Positions 35,176 through 41,995 of a DNA stretch of 48,978 bases are shown here, piece by piece (position 1 is the first letter of the stretch; each line of letters begins with the position of its first letter). The stretch is from a virus. A program made the translations under genes and the position numbers. Under the pieces are notes generated by a model. That model saw nothing but the letters and a program-made list of their open reading frames with translations, did no database searches and was not told where the DNA came from. The stretch covers positions 1-48,978 of the IMG/VR virus record IMGVR_UViG_3300049259_000204. One strand, written 5' to 3'.

Positions 35176-35366
35176 AGCGGCCACGACCAGTTCATCGGCG
35201 CCATCTCGCGCAGCTTGGTCAGATGGGTCTCGACCGAGAACCCCGCGAGCGGGACGAACCGGCCGCGCCAGGTGAAGCCGCCCTGCTTGCTCGCGCGGTG
35301 GCGGGCGAGGGTGGGCGGGGTTCTCAGCGGCAGGCTGCACACGCGGTACAGCAGCTCCTTCAGCAT
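35172..35366 (-). CDS. hypothetical protein (64 aa), downstream of a hairpin
   Basis: Start at the ATG at 35366 (MLKELLYRVCSLPLRTPPTL) behind GGAGGAAGACATC. The upstream frame runs into the hairpin 35394-35435. Basic N-terminal half, then GFSVETHLTKLREMAPMNWS. Unknown function. Confidence 0.7.
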   Translation of the reverse strand: MLKELLYRVCSLPLRTPPTLARHRASKQGGFTWRGRFVPLAGFSVETHLTKLREMAPMNWSWPL

Positions 35367-35393
35367 GATGTCTTCCTCCAGGGCGGAGACGGG

Positions 35394-35435
35394 CCGAGCC
35401 CGGCAACTGACGGTCACACCAGTTGCCGGGCTCGG
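35394..35435 (-). terminator. strong intercistronic hairpin after whiB
   Basis: Perfect 16-bp stem CCGAGCCCGGCAACTG / CAGTTGCCGGGCTCGG with a 10-base loop, 17 bases after the WhiB stop. Two more genes follow without a new promoter. Confidence 0.85.
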
Positions 35436-35452
35436 GTTCGGGGATGAACAGC

Positions 35453-35704
35453 TCAGACGCAGGAGCGGGTGAGCTTGCGGCGCTCGTCGGGGGTCGTGCC
35501 GCCGAAGATGCCGTGGTCGAGACCCTCGTCCAGGGCGAAGCCCAGGCAGACCTCGCGGACGGGGCAGCGGGCGCAGACCGCCTTCGCCTGCGCGACCTGC
35601 CGCTCGCCTGGGCCGACCTCGGAGATCGGGAAAAACAGCTCAGGATCCTCGTCCTTGCACGCGGCGAAGTCGCTCCACGCGAACTGCTCGATGCGCTCGT
35701 TCAT
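35453..35704 (-). CDS. whiB: WhiB-family Fe-S transcription regulator (83 aa)
   Basis: Four cysteines in WhiB order: C16 (DFAACKDEDP), C44, C47 and C53 (CARCPVREVC), ligands of a [4Fe-4S] cluster. The G[VI]WGG turn appears as GIFGG (65-69), followed by the basic RRKL segment that contacts the -35 region. WhiB proteins bind region 4 of the primary sigma factor; phage copies can redirect host transcription or block cell division and superinfection. Ribosome-binding site AGGAGGCCG. Second gene after promoter copy 18, so under operator control. Confidence 0.93.
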   Translation of the reverse strand: MNERIEQFAWSDFAACKDEDPELFFPISEVGPGERQVAQAKAVCARCPVREVCLGFALDEGLDHGIFGGTTPDERRKLTRSCV

Positions 35705-35767
35705 GATCGGCCTCCTCTCAGGCCTTGGTACGAAGTGAAACGGAATGGAATGCTCTGGAACAGCGGA

Positions 35768-35941
35768 TTACCGCTGGACTTCGCCACGGTCGACGACCGC
35801 CGACATCGTGTTGAGTGCGTTCTGGGCCTCGTCGAGCAGGTCGGTCTTGCTCAGGTCCTGTCCCACCATGGCGGGGTCGAAGACGAACTTCACCGGGACG
35901 GTGATCTCGTACAGGCCATGTTCGTTCTTCGGGGCGGTCAT
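35768..35941 (-). CDS. hypothetical protein (57 aa)
   Basis: Start at the ATG at 35941 (MTAPKNEHGLYEITVPVKFV) behind CCGCACTGGAGGCCACG; the upstream frame starts in the promoter. A beta hairpin and an acidic helix (SKTDLLDEAQNALNTM). First gene after promoter copy 18 and upstream of WhiB. The 63 bases between it and whiB contain no other gene. Confidence 0.75.
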   Translation of the reverse strand: MTAPKNEHGLYEITVPVKFVFDPAMVGQDLSKTDLLDEAQNALNTMSAVVDRGEVQR

Positions 35942-35977
35942 CGTGGCCTCCAGTGCGGCGTGGCCGGTGTACTGATC

Positions 35978-36007
35978 ACAGTACCCGAATGGGTAGGGTA
36001 GGCGCAA
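35978..36007 (-). promoter_or_regulatory. promoter/operator copy 18
   Basis: Minus strand: -35 TTGCGC, 18-bp spacer, -10 TACTGT. Operator CTACCCATTCGGGTAC at 35981-35996, the only copy in which the outer base pair is broken. Drives the WhiB unit. Confidence 0.75.
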
Positions 36008-36011
36008 CCCC

Positions 36012-36128
36012 CTACTTCCGGCGGCGCTTCCGGCGCCAGCGCCGGAACAACGGCTCGAAGCCGAGCCAGAGGAATGCCACGCCCGCGACCGCAGCGCCGG
36101 ACACGCCGACGTAGCCCAGCGTGGTCAC
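36012..36128 (-). CDS. single-span membrane micro-protein (38 aa)
   Basis: GTG at 36128 in a GTGA overlap. MTTLGYVGVSGAAVAGVAFL then a basic tail LFRRWRRKRRRK: one membrane helix with a strongly positive C-terminus inside. Last gene of the Lsr2 unit. Function unknown. Confidence 0.6.
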   Translation of the reverse strand: MTTLGYVGVSGAAVAGVAFLWLGFEPLFRRWRRKRRRK

Positions 36129-36367
36129 GAGGCCAGCTCGCGCAGCTCGGTCAGCACGTCCTCGGGGATGACCTCGGTCAGGCCGAGCATGTCGGCCAGC
36201 TCCAGGTAGTCCTCCGGATCGGTGGAGAGCCGCAGGAGGTTCCTGGCCGCCTGCACCCGCTCCCCGCGCCGGTAGGCCTGCTCGGCCTCGCGCATCTCGA
36301 CGTCGGTCTTGCCGAGCCGGGTGGTCAGCGGGTTCCAGGTGCCGTTGTTGGTGATCGTGCTGCGCAT
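36125..36367 (-). CDS. hypothetical helical protein (80 aa)
   Basis: Start at the ATG at 36367 (MRSTITNNGTWNPLTTRLGK), TGATG overlap. Helical, with an acidic C-terminal half (TDPEDYLELADMLGLTEVIP). Unknown function. Confidence 0.75.
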   Translation of the reverse strand: MRSTITNNGTWNPLTTRLGKTDVEMREAEQAYRRGERVQAARNLLRLSTDPEDYLELADMLGLTEVIPEDVLTELRELAS

Positions 36368-36585
36368 CAGGCGGCCACCTCCTCGATGTCGGTGTGGATG
36401 ACCCCGGTGGCCTCGAAGCCGCCGCGCTCGTCGAAGGGCTCGCCGTGCCAGCCGCGCTGCCAGGCGCGGTAGGAGACGGTGGTCGGGTGGTAGGGGTTGT
36501 CCAGGTCGGGCTGGGCTTCCAGGTGGGCGGTGTCGCCCTGGCGCCAGGCCAGGTAGGTCTGCTCGGTACGCGGAATGGCACTCAT
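36367..36585 (-). CDS. hypothetical protein (72 aa), downstream of a hairpin
   Basis: Begins MSAIPRTEQTYLAWRQGDTA behind CACCGAAGGGAGCGGAG. Rich in Trp, Tyr, Pro and His (YHPTTVSYRAWQRGWHGEPF), so perhaps a small compact binding domain. It follows the nested hairpin 36611-36661 after the Lsr2-like gene. Unknown function. Confidence 0.75.
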   Translation of the reverse strand: MSAIPRTEQTYLAWRQGDTAHLEAQPDLDNPYHPTTVSYRAWQRGWHGEPFDERGGFEATGVIHTDIEEVAA

Positions 36586-36610
36586 CTCCGCTCCCTTCGG
36601 TGTGGGAATG

Positions 36611-36661
36611 GAGCAACCCCTACCCGGCGGCCCTAGGGCATCCGCCGGGCGGGGGTTGCTG
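36611..36661 (-). terminator. large nested intercistronic hairpin after lsr2
   Basis: Outer stem AGCAACCCC / GGGGTTGCT (36612-36620 with 36652-36660) and inner stem CCCGGCGG / CCGCCGGG (36623-36630 with 36642-36649). Confidence 0.8.
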
Positions 36662-36670
36662 GCTCTTCAT

Positions 36671-37036
36671 CTATTGACGGTGCTTGAGAGGGCCAACGGA
36701 CCGCTCGAAGGCATCCAGCACCGGCGCCGGGATCTTGCCCCGGCTGCTGACCCTCATCCCCTGCTGGGCGGCCCAGGCGCGGACGTCGGCCAGCTCGGCG
36801 CGCTTGGCCTGCGCCGGAGTCATGTCCCGGCGGGTCTCCACGTCGATCAGCGGCCGGGCCGCCGTGACGTACTCGATCAGCGCCGCGCGCAGGTCCTTCG
36901 CGTTGCGGTCGGAGAGGTCGATGACGTAGCTCGTGCCGTCGATGCCGAAGACGATCTCCTCGTCCGCCGCGACATCGAGGTTGCCGCGCTGGCGCTCCAG
37001 GTCGTCGACCCGGCGACGGATCACTTGTTCCGCCAT
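36671..37036 (-). CDS. lsr2: Lsr2-like nucleoid protein (121 aa)
   Basis: Start at the ATG at 37036 (MAEQVIRRRVDDLERQRGN) behind GGGAGGCCGTA. Full Lsr2 layout and near-normal length: N-terminal oligomerisation strand region (IVFGIDGTSYVIDLSDRNAK ... LRAALIEYVTAARPL), linker, and C-terminal AT-rich-DNA-binding domain (VRAWAAQQGMRVSSRGKIPA, 85-104) with RGK in place of the usual RGR. Lsr2 is a xenogeneic silencer of actinobacteria. A phage copy may counter host silencing or coat phage DNA. It has a promoter without the operator palindrome. Confidence 0.92.
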   Translation of the reverse strand: MAEQVIRRRVDDLERQRGNLDVAADEEIVFGIDGTSYVIDLSDRNAKDLRAALIEYVTAARPLIDVETRRDMTPAQAKRAELADVRAWAAQQGMRVSSRGKIPAPVLDAFERSVGPLKHRQ

Positions 37037-37095
37037 TACGGCCTCCCTTTCCGTCGGATTCTGCTGGACATTGCGCAGAGTTCTGAGGGTATTCA

Positions 37096-37124
37096 AGCGT
37101 ATATCACTCACCTCTTTCGATCAA
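37096..37124 (-). promoter_or_regulatory. candidate operator-free promoter of lsr2
   Basis: Minus strand: TTGATC, 17-bp spacer, TACGCT, between the terminator 37151-37178 and the lsr2 start. It lacks the CTACCC palindrome found at most neighbouring promoters. The surroundings are unusually AT-rich for the window. Confidence 0.5.
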
Positions 37125-37150
37125 TAAGTGCGAGACTTCGATACGAGAAG

Positions 37151-37178
37151 AGCCGGGAGAGCGGTGGCTCTCCCGGCT
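37151..37178 (-). terminator. hairpin terminator
   Basis: Perfect 12-bp stem AGCCGGGAGAGC / GCTCTCCCGGCT with tetraloop GGTG, 8 bases after the stop at 37186. Confidence 0.85.
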
Positions 37179-37185
37179 CTGTTGC

Positions 37186-37752
37186 TCAGAATTTGCTTGC
37201 GCAAACGGGGCCAATACCCCTGGCGCGGGACTCCTCGTTGGTCAGCGTCCGGTGGCAGACCCCGCAAACACCCAGCTCCTTGCCGTACCGGATCGCGGCG
37301 GCCTTCGGGTCCTTTTCGATCTTGGCCAGCACGCTCTTGGCGGTCGGCCAGGGCAGCTTGTGCAGCTCGTCGGAGGCCTGGAGCGAGACGGTGTAGAAGC
37401 CCTTGGGCGAGACCTCGACCTGGTAGAAGGCCAGGTGGCCTTCGTCGGTGTTGACGGCGTAGCTGCCGTCGATCACCTGGGGGCGCGGCGGGACGGGCTC
37501 GACGACCCGGGTGGCGATCGCGAGGTCGCGCAGGTGGCCACGCTCGATCTTGAGCAGGTCGATCTGAACGGAGGCGTGGGAGAAGGTGAGCAGGCCCGCG
37601 TCGTCGGCGACCCGCATCTGCTCCCACAGCTCGACGCCGCGCGAGCGGTTGTAGGCCGCGATCTGCGTGATCAGGTCCCGCAGGAACTTCAGCTGGCCCT
37701 CGGTGCGCTGGCGGGGCTGGTTGCGGGGGATGTTCGAGATCGTCGCGTTCAT
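37186..37752 (-). CDS. DUF6011-like zinc-module protein (188 aa)
   Basis: Begins MNATISNIPRNQPRQRTEGQ behind CCGCACCGGAGGCAGAG. A helical N-terminal half with QLKFLRDLITQIA is followed by a beta part (GHLAFYQVEVSPKGFYTVSL). The C-terminal zinc module GVCGVCHRTLT ... RGIGPVC (C163, C166, C184) is the signature of DUF6011, common in actinophage and plasmid replication/recombination neighbourhoods. Role unknown. Single gene after promoter copy 19. Confidence 0.8.
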   Translation of the reverse strand: MNATISNIPRNQPRQRTEGQLKFLRDLITQIAAYNRSRGVELWEQMRVADDAGLLTFSHASVQIDLLKIERGHLRDLAIATRVVEPVPPRPQVIDGSYAVNTDEGHLAFYQVEVSPKGFYTVSLQASDELHKLPWPTAKSVLAKIEKDPKAAAIRYGKELGVCGVCHRTLTNEESRARGIGPVCASKF

Positions 37753-37789
37753 CTCTGCCTCCGGTGCGGCTCTCGTGCTGACGAGATGA

Positions 37790-37819
37790 ACACTACCCGT
37801 TCGGGTAGGGTGACGTCAA
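37790..37819 (-). promoter_or_regulatory. promoter/operator copy 19
   Basis: Minus strand: -35 TTGACG, 18-bp spacer, -10 TAGTGT. Perfect palindrome CTACCCGAACGGGTAG at 37793-37808. The TGA of the -35 is the upstream stop codon. Leader stem TCTCG / CGAGA (37771-37786) closing on GTCAGCA. Confidence 0.85.
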
Positions 37820-38247
37820 CCCTCGTCCTCGGCCTCGATGATGATGATCGCGTTCGGCAGAGGCAGGAGGGCGCGGTCGATCTCCTTGATCAGGAAGCCG
37901 TCCGGCTCGATGCCCTGCTCGCGGCACACGCGGTTCTGAACGACGTCCACCCAGACCCAGAAGGCGGCCCAGTCGACGCGCTGGCGGCCGAAGGCGGCCC
38001 GGGGAAGCTGGAGCCCCGCCAGCCACGGGTGCTGCCGGTGCAGCTCCTCGCGGAGGCACTCGACCACCGGCGGCGGGTAGAAAGTTAGCGCGGGCAGCCC
38101 GATGCCCGAGATCCGCCACATCAGCGGCAGCAGGCCCTGGTTCTCGGGGATGTCCAGCCGGGCGCGCACGTGCAGGCTGAGCAGGTCGACGAAGTGGAAC
38201 CTCTCCGGGATGTCGAAGAGGCTCACTCCGCCGCCGGGCTCGCTCAT
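37816..38247 (-). CDS. hypothetical protein (143 aa)
   Basis: Begins MSEPGGGVSLFDIPERFHFV, ATGA overlap upstream. Leu/Pro/Trp-rich, with LPALTFYPPPVVECLREEL and VDWAAFWVWVDVVQNRVC. It ends in an acidic strand (NAIIIIEAEDEG), and its stop lies in the -35 of promoter copy 19. Unknown function. Confidence 0.8.
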   Translation of the reverse strand: MSEPGGGVSLFDIPERFHFVDLLSLHVRARLDIPENQGLLPLMWRISGIGLPALTFYPPPVVECLREELHRQHPWLAGLQLPRAAFGRQRVDWAAFWVWVDVVQNRVCREQGIEPDGFLIKEIDRALLPLPNAIIIIEAEDEG

Positions 38248-38612
38248 GACGCTGGCGGAGTCGCGAAATCTTCGAGGTCGATGCCCGGCGGCGGGGCGAA
38301 GCCGTTGCCGATCTCGGCGACCTTCTGCCGGAAGTTGCCCAGCAGGTCCTTGACGGTCTCACGCGCGTAGGCCTCGTCCACACCCGCCGAGATGAAGACC
38401 GTGTTGGCCAGCCGCTGGAGGCCGTTGCCGGTCGGGATCTCGGCGTAGAGCACCAGCGAGCTGACCATCCGCTCCTTCTCCGTCGGGTGCGGGAGAGTGC
38501 ACAAGCCCAGCTCCCAGCGGACGTCGAGTCCCGGGCCGTGCTCGGCGAAGGCCTCCTCGAACCACGGCTCGACGGTCGCGAACAGCCGCTGGGGGCCAGA
38601 CGTGGCGGTCAT
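38244..38612 (-). CDS. hypothetical protein (122 aa)
   Basis: Start at the ATG at 38612 (MTATSGPQRLFATVEPWFEE), ATGA overlap. Alpha/beta (WELGLCTLPHPTEKERMVSS, LVLYAEIPTGNG) with a C-terminal helix and Pro-rich tail. Unknown function. Confidence 0.8.
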   Translation of the reverse strand: MTATSGPQRLFATVEPWFEEAFAEHGPGLDVRWELGLCTLPHPTEKERMVSSLVLYAEIPTGNGLQRLANTVFISAGVDEAYARETVKDLLGNFRQKVAEIGNGFAPPPGIDLEDFATPPAS

Positions 38613-38962
38613 TCGCCCTCCTCGGGGATCAGGTCGAGCAGCTTGAACATGTCGTCGAAGGACAGCCGGACGTACCCGCGCCCGTCCTTCGTCGGCGCCA
38701 CCTTCTCCGGCGTGACGCCGAACTCCTCCAGCTCCTGCGTGAGCTGGAGGGTCTCCAGGAACATCTCGCGGTTGCGCTCGGTGTTCGGGATGTGGTTCTG
38801 CTCGAAGTCGTAGAGCATTTTCTGGTAGACGTCCGGAGGCATGTCCTCCGGGAGCTTCAGGTCCAGGAAGTCGGTCTCGGAGATCAGCCGGGCCACCTTG
38901 CGTTCGAACTGCCAGTCCCGGGCTGCGGGATCGTAGCGAGCGCTCACCTTCGAATACGGCAT
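38609..38962 (-). CDS. hypothetical protein (117 aa)
   Basis: Begins MPYSKVSARYDPAARDWQFE behind CCGCACTGGAGGAGCGAGGGAA. Mostly helical, acidic. It carries the common leader, but the 76 bases up to 39038 contain no operator palindrome and no clear promoter; it may be read from upstream. Unknown function. Confidence 0.8.
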   Translation of the reverse strand: MPYSKVSARYDPAARDWQFERKVARLISETDFLDLKLPEDMPPDVYQKMLYDFEQNHIPNTERNREMFLETLQLTQELEEFGVTPEKVAPTKDGRGYVRLSFDDMFKLLDLIPEEGE

Positions 38963-39038
38963 TTCCCTCGCTCCTCCAGTGCGGATCGGTTGGCCTCATG
39001 GTCTCATACCGTTGGCCGCCCGCCAGCATCTGTGATGA

Positions 39039-40736
39039 TCACCGGGCTGGAGCCGGGCTGTTACTCCAGTCTGCCGGAGCGGCGAGGGAACCGGGGTCTT
39101 CCGTGGCCCGGCGGTGACAGTCGAAGAGCTTTTGCATCAAGCCTTTCTGGTCTAGTGCTTTATCGATCACATTGCGTGGATCCCACCAGCCCTCGCCGTT
39201 CGGGCCGAAGGCGTCGGAGCGGTTGACGTGCACGAACTCCCAGAGGGCCGCACCGTTCTGGGTCCGGTAGGGCTCCGGCATGGCCAGGATGCCCTCGGCT
39301 GCTTCGACCATGCCCCGGACCTCCTCGGCCAGCCCCGGACCCTCGGGGAAACTGGCCATGGACCAGCCCGGCAGGTCCGGCGGCTTCACGATCCACTCGT
39401 CGCCTGCCACGTCGTAGGCCGCGTAGGGCCGGATCTCGGCGATGTCCCAACCCTGGAGGTTGCAGAACCAGGTCTCGTCAAACGTGCCCGGCACGCCGGG
39501 GAAGACGTGCTGCGGATCGTTCAGCTCGGCGTGCAGCTGCTGGGTGAACTCGGCCGCGATGATCTCGTCGGCGATCCCGTCGAAACCGGGCACGGCAGCC
39601 CGCAGCGTCGAGTAGTGGAGCCCGATCGAGAGATCGAAGTCGCCATTGCCGACGCGGGCGCGGCTGGTCCAATTGCTCGCCTCTGATCCAAAGAAAACGA
39701 TCTTCGCCCAGCTGGCCCAGCCCTTGTAGCCATGTCGGCGGCAGAAGTCATCGAACTGCGTGATGACGTCCATCCGGATCGAATCGCGCAGGCAGTCGTC
39801 CTCGTCGAAAAGCCGGGTGTCCAGGCCATAGGTCGGACCGAACAGACGGTCTCGGGGAGCGGTGTAGCGCGCCGTGATGGTGGTGCCGTCGGGTCGCTTC
39901 GGCAGACGACCGAGGTCCACCAGGTCCGAGACCGAGTAGTGTGCGAGGTCACCTTCATGGCTGATCGAGCCGTCAGCGTGTTGCCAACCGTCCTGGGGGT
40001 CGTACGCCATCGGCAGCCCGCAGGGGCAGCGAGGCTGCTCCTGGGCGGCGTACCGGGGTATCCTGGCCAGCTCGTGCTCGGGTACCTCACGCAGTACCCG
40101 GAACCCGTGCGGGCTCATCATGTCGGCGTCGTAACGAGGCTCGTTGACGTCCTCTTCCAGGGCGTGCTCTGGGCCGTTGTGCCTGACCTCGTAGACGCGC
40201 GGACGGCCGCCGGTGTCGACAGAGGACATCTCGGCATAGCTGCGCGCCATCTGCGGGTCGTGCGTCGCGTAGGCCCGGTCGGTCCGGGTCAGGCCGGTGG
40301 ACACTTCTCCCTGGCCGTGCCGATCGGCGGGCACCACGCTGGTGAGATCGCGCGAGGTTCCGTGGTAGAGCGGCCGAGCCGCCGCCCTAAAATCCAGGCG
40401 GCTCCCGAGAGTCCGGCCGCGCGAGACGGACTTGCCTCGGGTGTAGCTGTTCCACCAGGCCTGCCCCTCATCCGTCCGGTCGCCGTGGTCAATCGGCGTG
40501 CGGGGGTGGCGTTCCTGGAGGTGATCCATCATCTGGCCGCCGTAGCCGTTGCCCTGGTGCTGGGGCTCGACCTCCAGCCGATCGATCTGGATCTTGTCCT
40601 TGGAGCGGCGCGGCGTTCGGTACTTCAGGAAGCCCACTCGCTCGCCGGTCTCCGGGTGGACGCCGTGGATGGTGTGGCTGCTCGGCCACGTCGAGCCGCC
40701 GTTTTCCCGCTCTTCGTGGTGGAAGTCCAGATCCAC
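39039..40736 (-). CDS. multidomain effector: GNAT + ADP-ribosyltransferase-like + nucleotidyltransferase-like (565 aa)
   Basis: GTG start at 40736 behind GAGGAGGATTCT. Three parts can be seen. Residues about 20-80 have the GNAT acetyl-CoA loop (LEVEPQHQGNGYGGQMM). Residues about 120-215 look like an Arr/PARP-type ADP-ribosyltransferase: LYHGTS (123-128), YATHDPQMARSYAEM (156-170), VYEVR. A Cys/His stretch CPCG follows at 237-240. Residues 330-400 look like a nucleotidyltransferase: FFGS (348-351) and GDFDLSI (365-371) give GS and DxD. Possibly a host-modifying enzyme acting on RNA polymerase, translation or tRNA. The nucleotidyltransferase reading is the weakest. Confidence 0.75.
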   Translation of the reverse strand: MDLDFHHEERENGGSTWPSSHTIHGVHPETGERVGFLKYRTPRRSKDKIQIDRLEVEPQHQGNGYGGQMMDHLQERHPRTPIDHGDRTDEGQAWWNSYTRGKSVSRGRTLGSRLDFRAAARPLYHGTSRDLTSVVPADRHGQGEVSTGLTRTDRAYATHDPQMARSYAEMSSVDTGGRPRVYEVRHNGPEHALEEDVNEPRYDADMMSPHGFRVLREVPEHELARIPRYAAQEQPRCPCGLPMAYDPQDGWQHADGSISHEGDLAHYSVSDLVDLGRLPKRPDGTTITARYTAPRDRLFGPTYGLDTRLFDEDDCLRDSIRMDVITQFDDFCRRHGYKGWASWAKIVFFGSEASNWTSRARVGNGDFDLSIGLHYSTLRAAVPGFDGIADEIIAAEFTQQLHAELNDPQHVFPGVPGTFDETWFCNLQGWDIAEIRPYAAYDVAGDEWIVKPPDLPGWSMASFPEGPGLAEEVRGMVEAAEGILAMPEPYRTQNGAALWEFVHVNRSDAFGPNGEGWWDPRNVIDKALDQKGLMQKLFDCHRRATEDPGSLAAPADWSNSPAPAR

Positions 40737-40770
40737 AGAATCCTCCTCGGGTTCGCTCGTTGGGGAGCGA

Positions 40771-41379
40771 TCAGTCGCGGCTGAACAGCCAGATCAGCAG
40801 GACGGTGGCGCCCAGGGTGACCACGTTGGCGATCAAGCGCTGGCGGCGCTTGCGCTTCTCCTCGTCGGAGACGAACACGTCGAAGCGGATGTCGGTCAGC
40901 TTCTCGTAGCGCGGCAGCACCATACGGTTCAGCGCGTGCCGGTAGGCCACCACGATGAAGGGCAGCGCGACCCAGATCCAGGGGATCACGTCCGGCGCCA
41001 GCCCGAGCAGCATCAGCGAGAGGAAGGCGAACATGCCGGTGGCGTAGTGCACCCGCTTGACCGACGCTCGGCGGGCCTCACCGCGCCAGTTCGCGTGCAT
41101 GACGCGCTCGTTCTCCCGGCGGACCAGGTCGATGTCGGGCATGCCATAGAGCCGGTCGTCGCGGGTGTCGCGGTACCAGTAGACGCCGTCGCTGACGTCG
41201 ATCTGCACCAGGTACTTGCGGGCGTCGGACTCGCGCTGCGGGTAGCTCAGGGCCCAGACGTCCCAGGCCGGGCCGATCTGGTCGTCGTAGGTGACGTCGA
41301 ACTCGACGTCCTCGGCCGGGGGCTGCTCGCGGTAGTCGCGGCGGACCTCTTCCCAGCTCAGGGGCTCGAAGTCGGTCAT
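40771..41379 (-). CDS. membrane protein (202 aa)
   Basis: Begins MTDFEPLSWEEVRRDYREQP. Soluble N-terminal 110 residues (beta-rich, WDVWALSYPQRESD), then two membrane helices (about 115-150), a soluble stretch and a third near the C-terminus (IANVVTLGATVLLIWLFSRD). First gene after promoter copy 20; the leader has a GTGGTG / CACCAC hairpin before CTGGAGG. Unknown function. Confidence 0.8.
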   Translation of the reverse strand: MTDFEPLSWEEVRRDYREQPPAEDVEFDVTYDDQIGPAWDVWALSYPQRESDARKYLVQIDVSDGVYWYRDTRDDRLYGMPDIDLVRRENERVMHANWRGEARRASVKRVHYATGMFAFLSLMLLGLAPDVIPWIWVALPFIVVAYRHALNRMVLPRYEKLTDIRFDVFVSDEEKRKRRQRLIANVVTLGATVLLIWLFSRD

Positions 41380-41412
41380 GGCAGCCTCCAGGTGGTGGAC
41401 GGAACACCACTC

Positions 41413-41441
41413 ATACTACCCAAATGGGTAGGGTAAGTCAA
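41413..41441 (-). promoter_or_regulatory. promoter/operator copy 20
   Basis: Minus strand: -35 TTGACT, 17-bp spacer, -10 TAGTAT. Palindrome CTACCCATTTGGGTAG at 41416-41431. The TGA of the -35 is the stop codon of the gene at 41438. Confidence 0.85.
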
Positions 41442-41752
41442 CGAGGCATCCGGACACCGGCGCGCTGGTGCGTCCGCTCGAAGGCCGACCGGCTCATCCC
41501 GAGCTTGGTGATGATCTCCATCCGCTTCAGGCCCTGCTCGGCAAGGAAGGCGGCATCTTCGATGACCTCGGCGGCGCGGCGGTAGACCCTCGGGTACTGG
41601 TCCAGCTGGCCGAAGTGCCGGGCGTGGGCGAAGCAGCGGCGGCAGAGGTGCCGGGACTTGTGCACGACGAAGCCCGGGGGCGGTCGAGTTTCGACCGTCC
41701 CCGGGACCATCGGCCAGTCGCACCTCTTGCAAGGCGGCAGGCTGGATTTCAC
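41438..41752 (-). CDS. zinc-finger plus HTH protein (104 aa)
   Basis: GTG start at 41752, GTGA overlap. CKRC (8-11) and CRRC (37-40) make a likely Cys4 zinc site. The C-terminal half contains an HTH with recognition helix GLKRMEIITKLGMSRSAFER. Candidate phage transcription regulator, perhaps autoregulated through promoter copy 21; target unknown. Its stop codon is part of the -35 of promoter copy 20. Confidence 0.8.
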   Translation of the reverse strand: MKSSLPPCKRCDWPMVPGTVETRPPPGFVVHKSRHLCRRCFAHARHFGQLDQYPRVYRRAAEVIEDAAFLAEQGLKRMEIITKLGMSRSAFERTHQRAGVRMPR

Positions 41753-41955
41753 TCGCTCGGCGCCTCGGCCTGGACCGCGTAGCGCTCGTCGAGTGCTTCC
41801 GCCACGAGGTCGAGCAGCTCCGCACGCTGAGCCGCACGGACGGAGCGACGGCTCTTGGCCTTCACCCCGGCCGGGGCCGAGGCCAGGCAGTCGATCTTGT
41901 AGTGGCAGCTGTGGCGAGCAACGCGGTCCCGGCGCGGGGTAACGGTGACGTCCAT
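41749..41955 (-). CDS. hypothetical protein (68 aa)
   Basis: Start at the ATG at 41955 (MDVTVTPRRDRVARHSCHYK) behind CCGCACTGGAGGCAAAGTC. Basic N-terminal half, then a helix (AAQRAELLDLVAEALDERYA). Two Cys/His. First gene after promoter copy 21. Unknown function. Confidence 0.75.
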   Translation of the reverse strand: MDVTVTPRRDRVARHSCHYKIDCLASAPAGVKAKSRRSVRAAQRAELLDLVAEALDERYAVQAEAPSE

Positions 41956-41995
41956 GACTTTGCCTCCAGTGCGGCGGTGTTCCTTGACCTCTCTC

